Below are positions 6,141 to 6,369 of a stretch of DNA of 6,369 bases, piece by piece. A model generated the notes under the pieces. It searched no databases and was not told the origin of the DNA. It worked only from the letters and a program-made list of their open reading frames with translations. Both the position numbers and the translations under genes were made by a program. Origin of the DNA: SAR324 cluster bacterium (GTDB lineage Bacteria; Bdellovibrionota; UBA2361; JAAZON01); contig JAAZON010000391.1 of the NCBI GenBank assembly GCA_012797725.1, positions 1 through 6,369 on the forward strand, read 5' to 3'. The stretch's first letter is position 1, and the number at the start of each line of letters is the position of its first letter.

Positions 6141-6369
6141 GTGTATATTTTGAGAAGCTTAAATAACGCTGGAAAGTCCTACATAGGCATTACTGGAGAT
6201 CTACGAAAACGATTGAGACAGCATAATTCTAGACTGTCGATTTATACCAAACAGTTTGCTCCATGGAAGCTCGAAAGCTACGTTGCATTTTCCAATGCAG
6301 AGAAGGCAATGGATTTCGAAAGATACCTCAAAAAGAGCGGTGGATGGAGGTTTGCAAAAAGACGGCTGA
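6141..6369 (+). CDS. Small GIY-YIG nuclease-family protein, cut by the window end
   Basis: The 76 visible codons form most of a stand-alone GIY-YIG domain, the nuclease fold of UvrC and homing endonucleases. They show VYILRSL (the GIY strand), SYIGIT (YIG, residues 13-18), GDLRKRLRQHN with catalytic-type Arg25 and His28, APWKLESYVAF, and EKAMDFERYLKKS with metal-binding Glu60. The ending GGWRFAKRRL is typical of the small group (about 80-90 aa); the stop is just outside the window. The role of these proteins is poorly known. Start is unclear: GTG 6141 fits the family but has no Shine-Dalgarno, and TTG 6105 is possible. The ATG at 6139 is out of frame and stops after four codons. AAG at 6135, one base from ATG, stands where homologues begin (M-Y-V-Y-I-L). 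The frame is open back to TAG 6066-6068. The 155 bp after the membrane protein gene hold no other clear feature. Confidence 0.8.
   Translation, partial: MYILRSLNNAGKSYIGITGDLRKRLRQHNSRLSIYTKQFAPWKLESYVAFSNAEKAMDFERYLKKSGGWRFAKRRL

Noticed and set aside
1..6369. CRISPR array, tRNA/rRNA gene, toxin-antitoxin pair or defence island
   Set aside because: I found no regularly spaced repeats, cloverleaf, rRNA signature, or paired small ORFs of those kinds on either strand.

Overview
The window is AT-leaning bacterial chromosome (roughly 40-43% GC by eye) holding conserved housekeeping genes flanked by decayed accessory DNA. RlmN, a bacterial-type Ndk, LysA (lysine/DAP synthesis) and a cold-shock protein indicate a free-living or metabolically competent bacterium. 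The small GIY-YIG protein at the right edge is a type I associate with Verrucomicrobiota/Planctomycetota-like genomes, but that placement is only a weak guess from memory.

Layout. (1) 1-751, minus: N-terminal two thirds of a PAS/HisKA/HATPase sensor histidine kinase, cut by the window start. (2) 752-1159: a divergent control region of about 400 bp, with a perfect 17-bp palindrome, two TATAAA boxes and an 8-bp-stem hairpin just before a good Shine-Dalgarno. (3) 1160-1513, plus: a cold-shock-domain protein with an acidic C-terminal tail; its stop codon overlaps the rlmN stop by 4 bp. (4) 1510-3013, minus: ndk followed by overlapping rlmN, probably one transcript from a recognisable sigma70-type promoter at 3044-3072. 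(5) 3197-4420, minus: lysA. (6) 4421-5252: no intact gene. It holds the 3' end of an unidentified minus-strand gene (4503 to about 4688), and a plus-strand remnant of an rve/DDE integrase-type transposase (about 4662-5155) inactivated by 5' loss, an in-frame ochre stop, a 1-base frameshift and replacement of the expected catalytic Glu by Lys. (7) 5253-5985, plus: an unrecognised membrane protein of about seven helices, split into two frames at a run of eight T; one T fewer restores a 243-residue protein. (8) 6141-6369, plus: the N-terminal part of a GIY-YIG nuclease-family protein, cut by the window end and lacking an obvious ATG start.

How the parts relate. ndk-rlmN is a nucleotide-metabolism/translation-fidelity pair; lysA is a separate biosynthetic gene upstream. 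The cold-shock gene and the kinase diverge from a shared regulatory region but have no evident functional link. The most interesting points are the T8 frameshift (decay, phase variation or sequencing error), the transposase graveyard with its truncated neighbour, and the structured leader of the cold-shock gene. I see no CRISPR, tRNA, rRNA, phage or defence island, and no evidence of a new multi-gene system.
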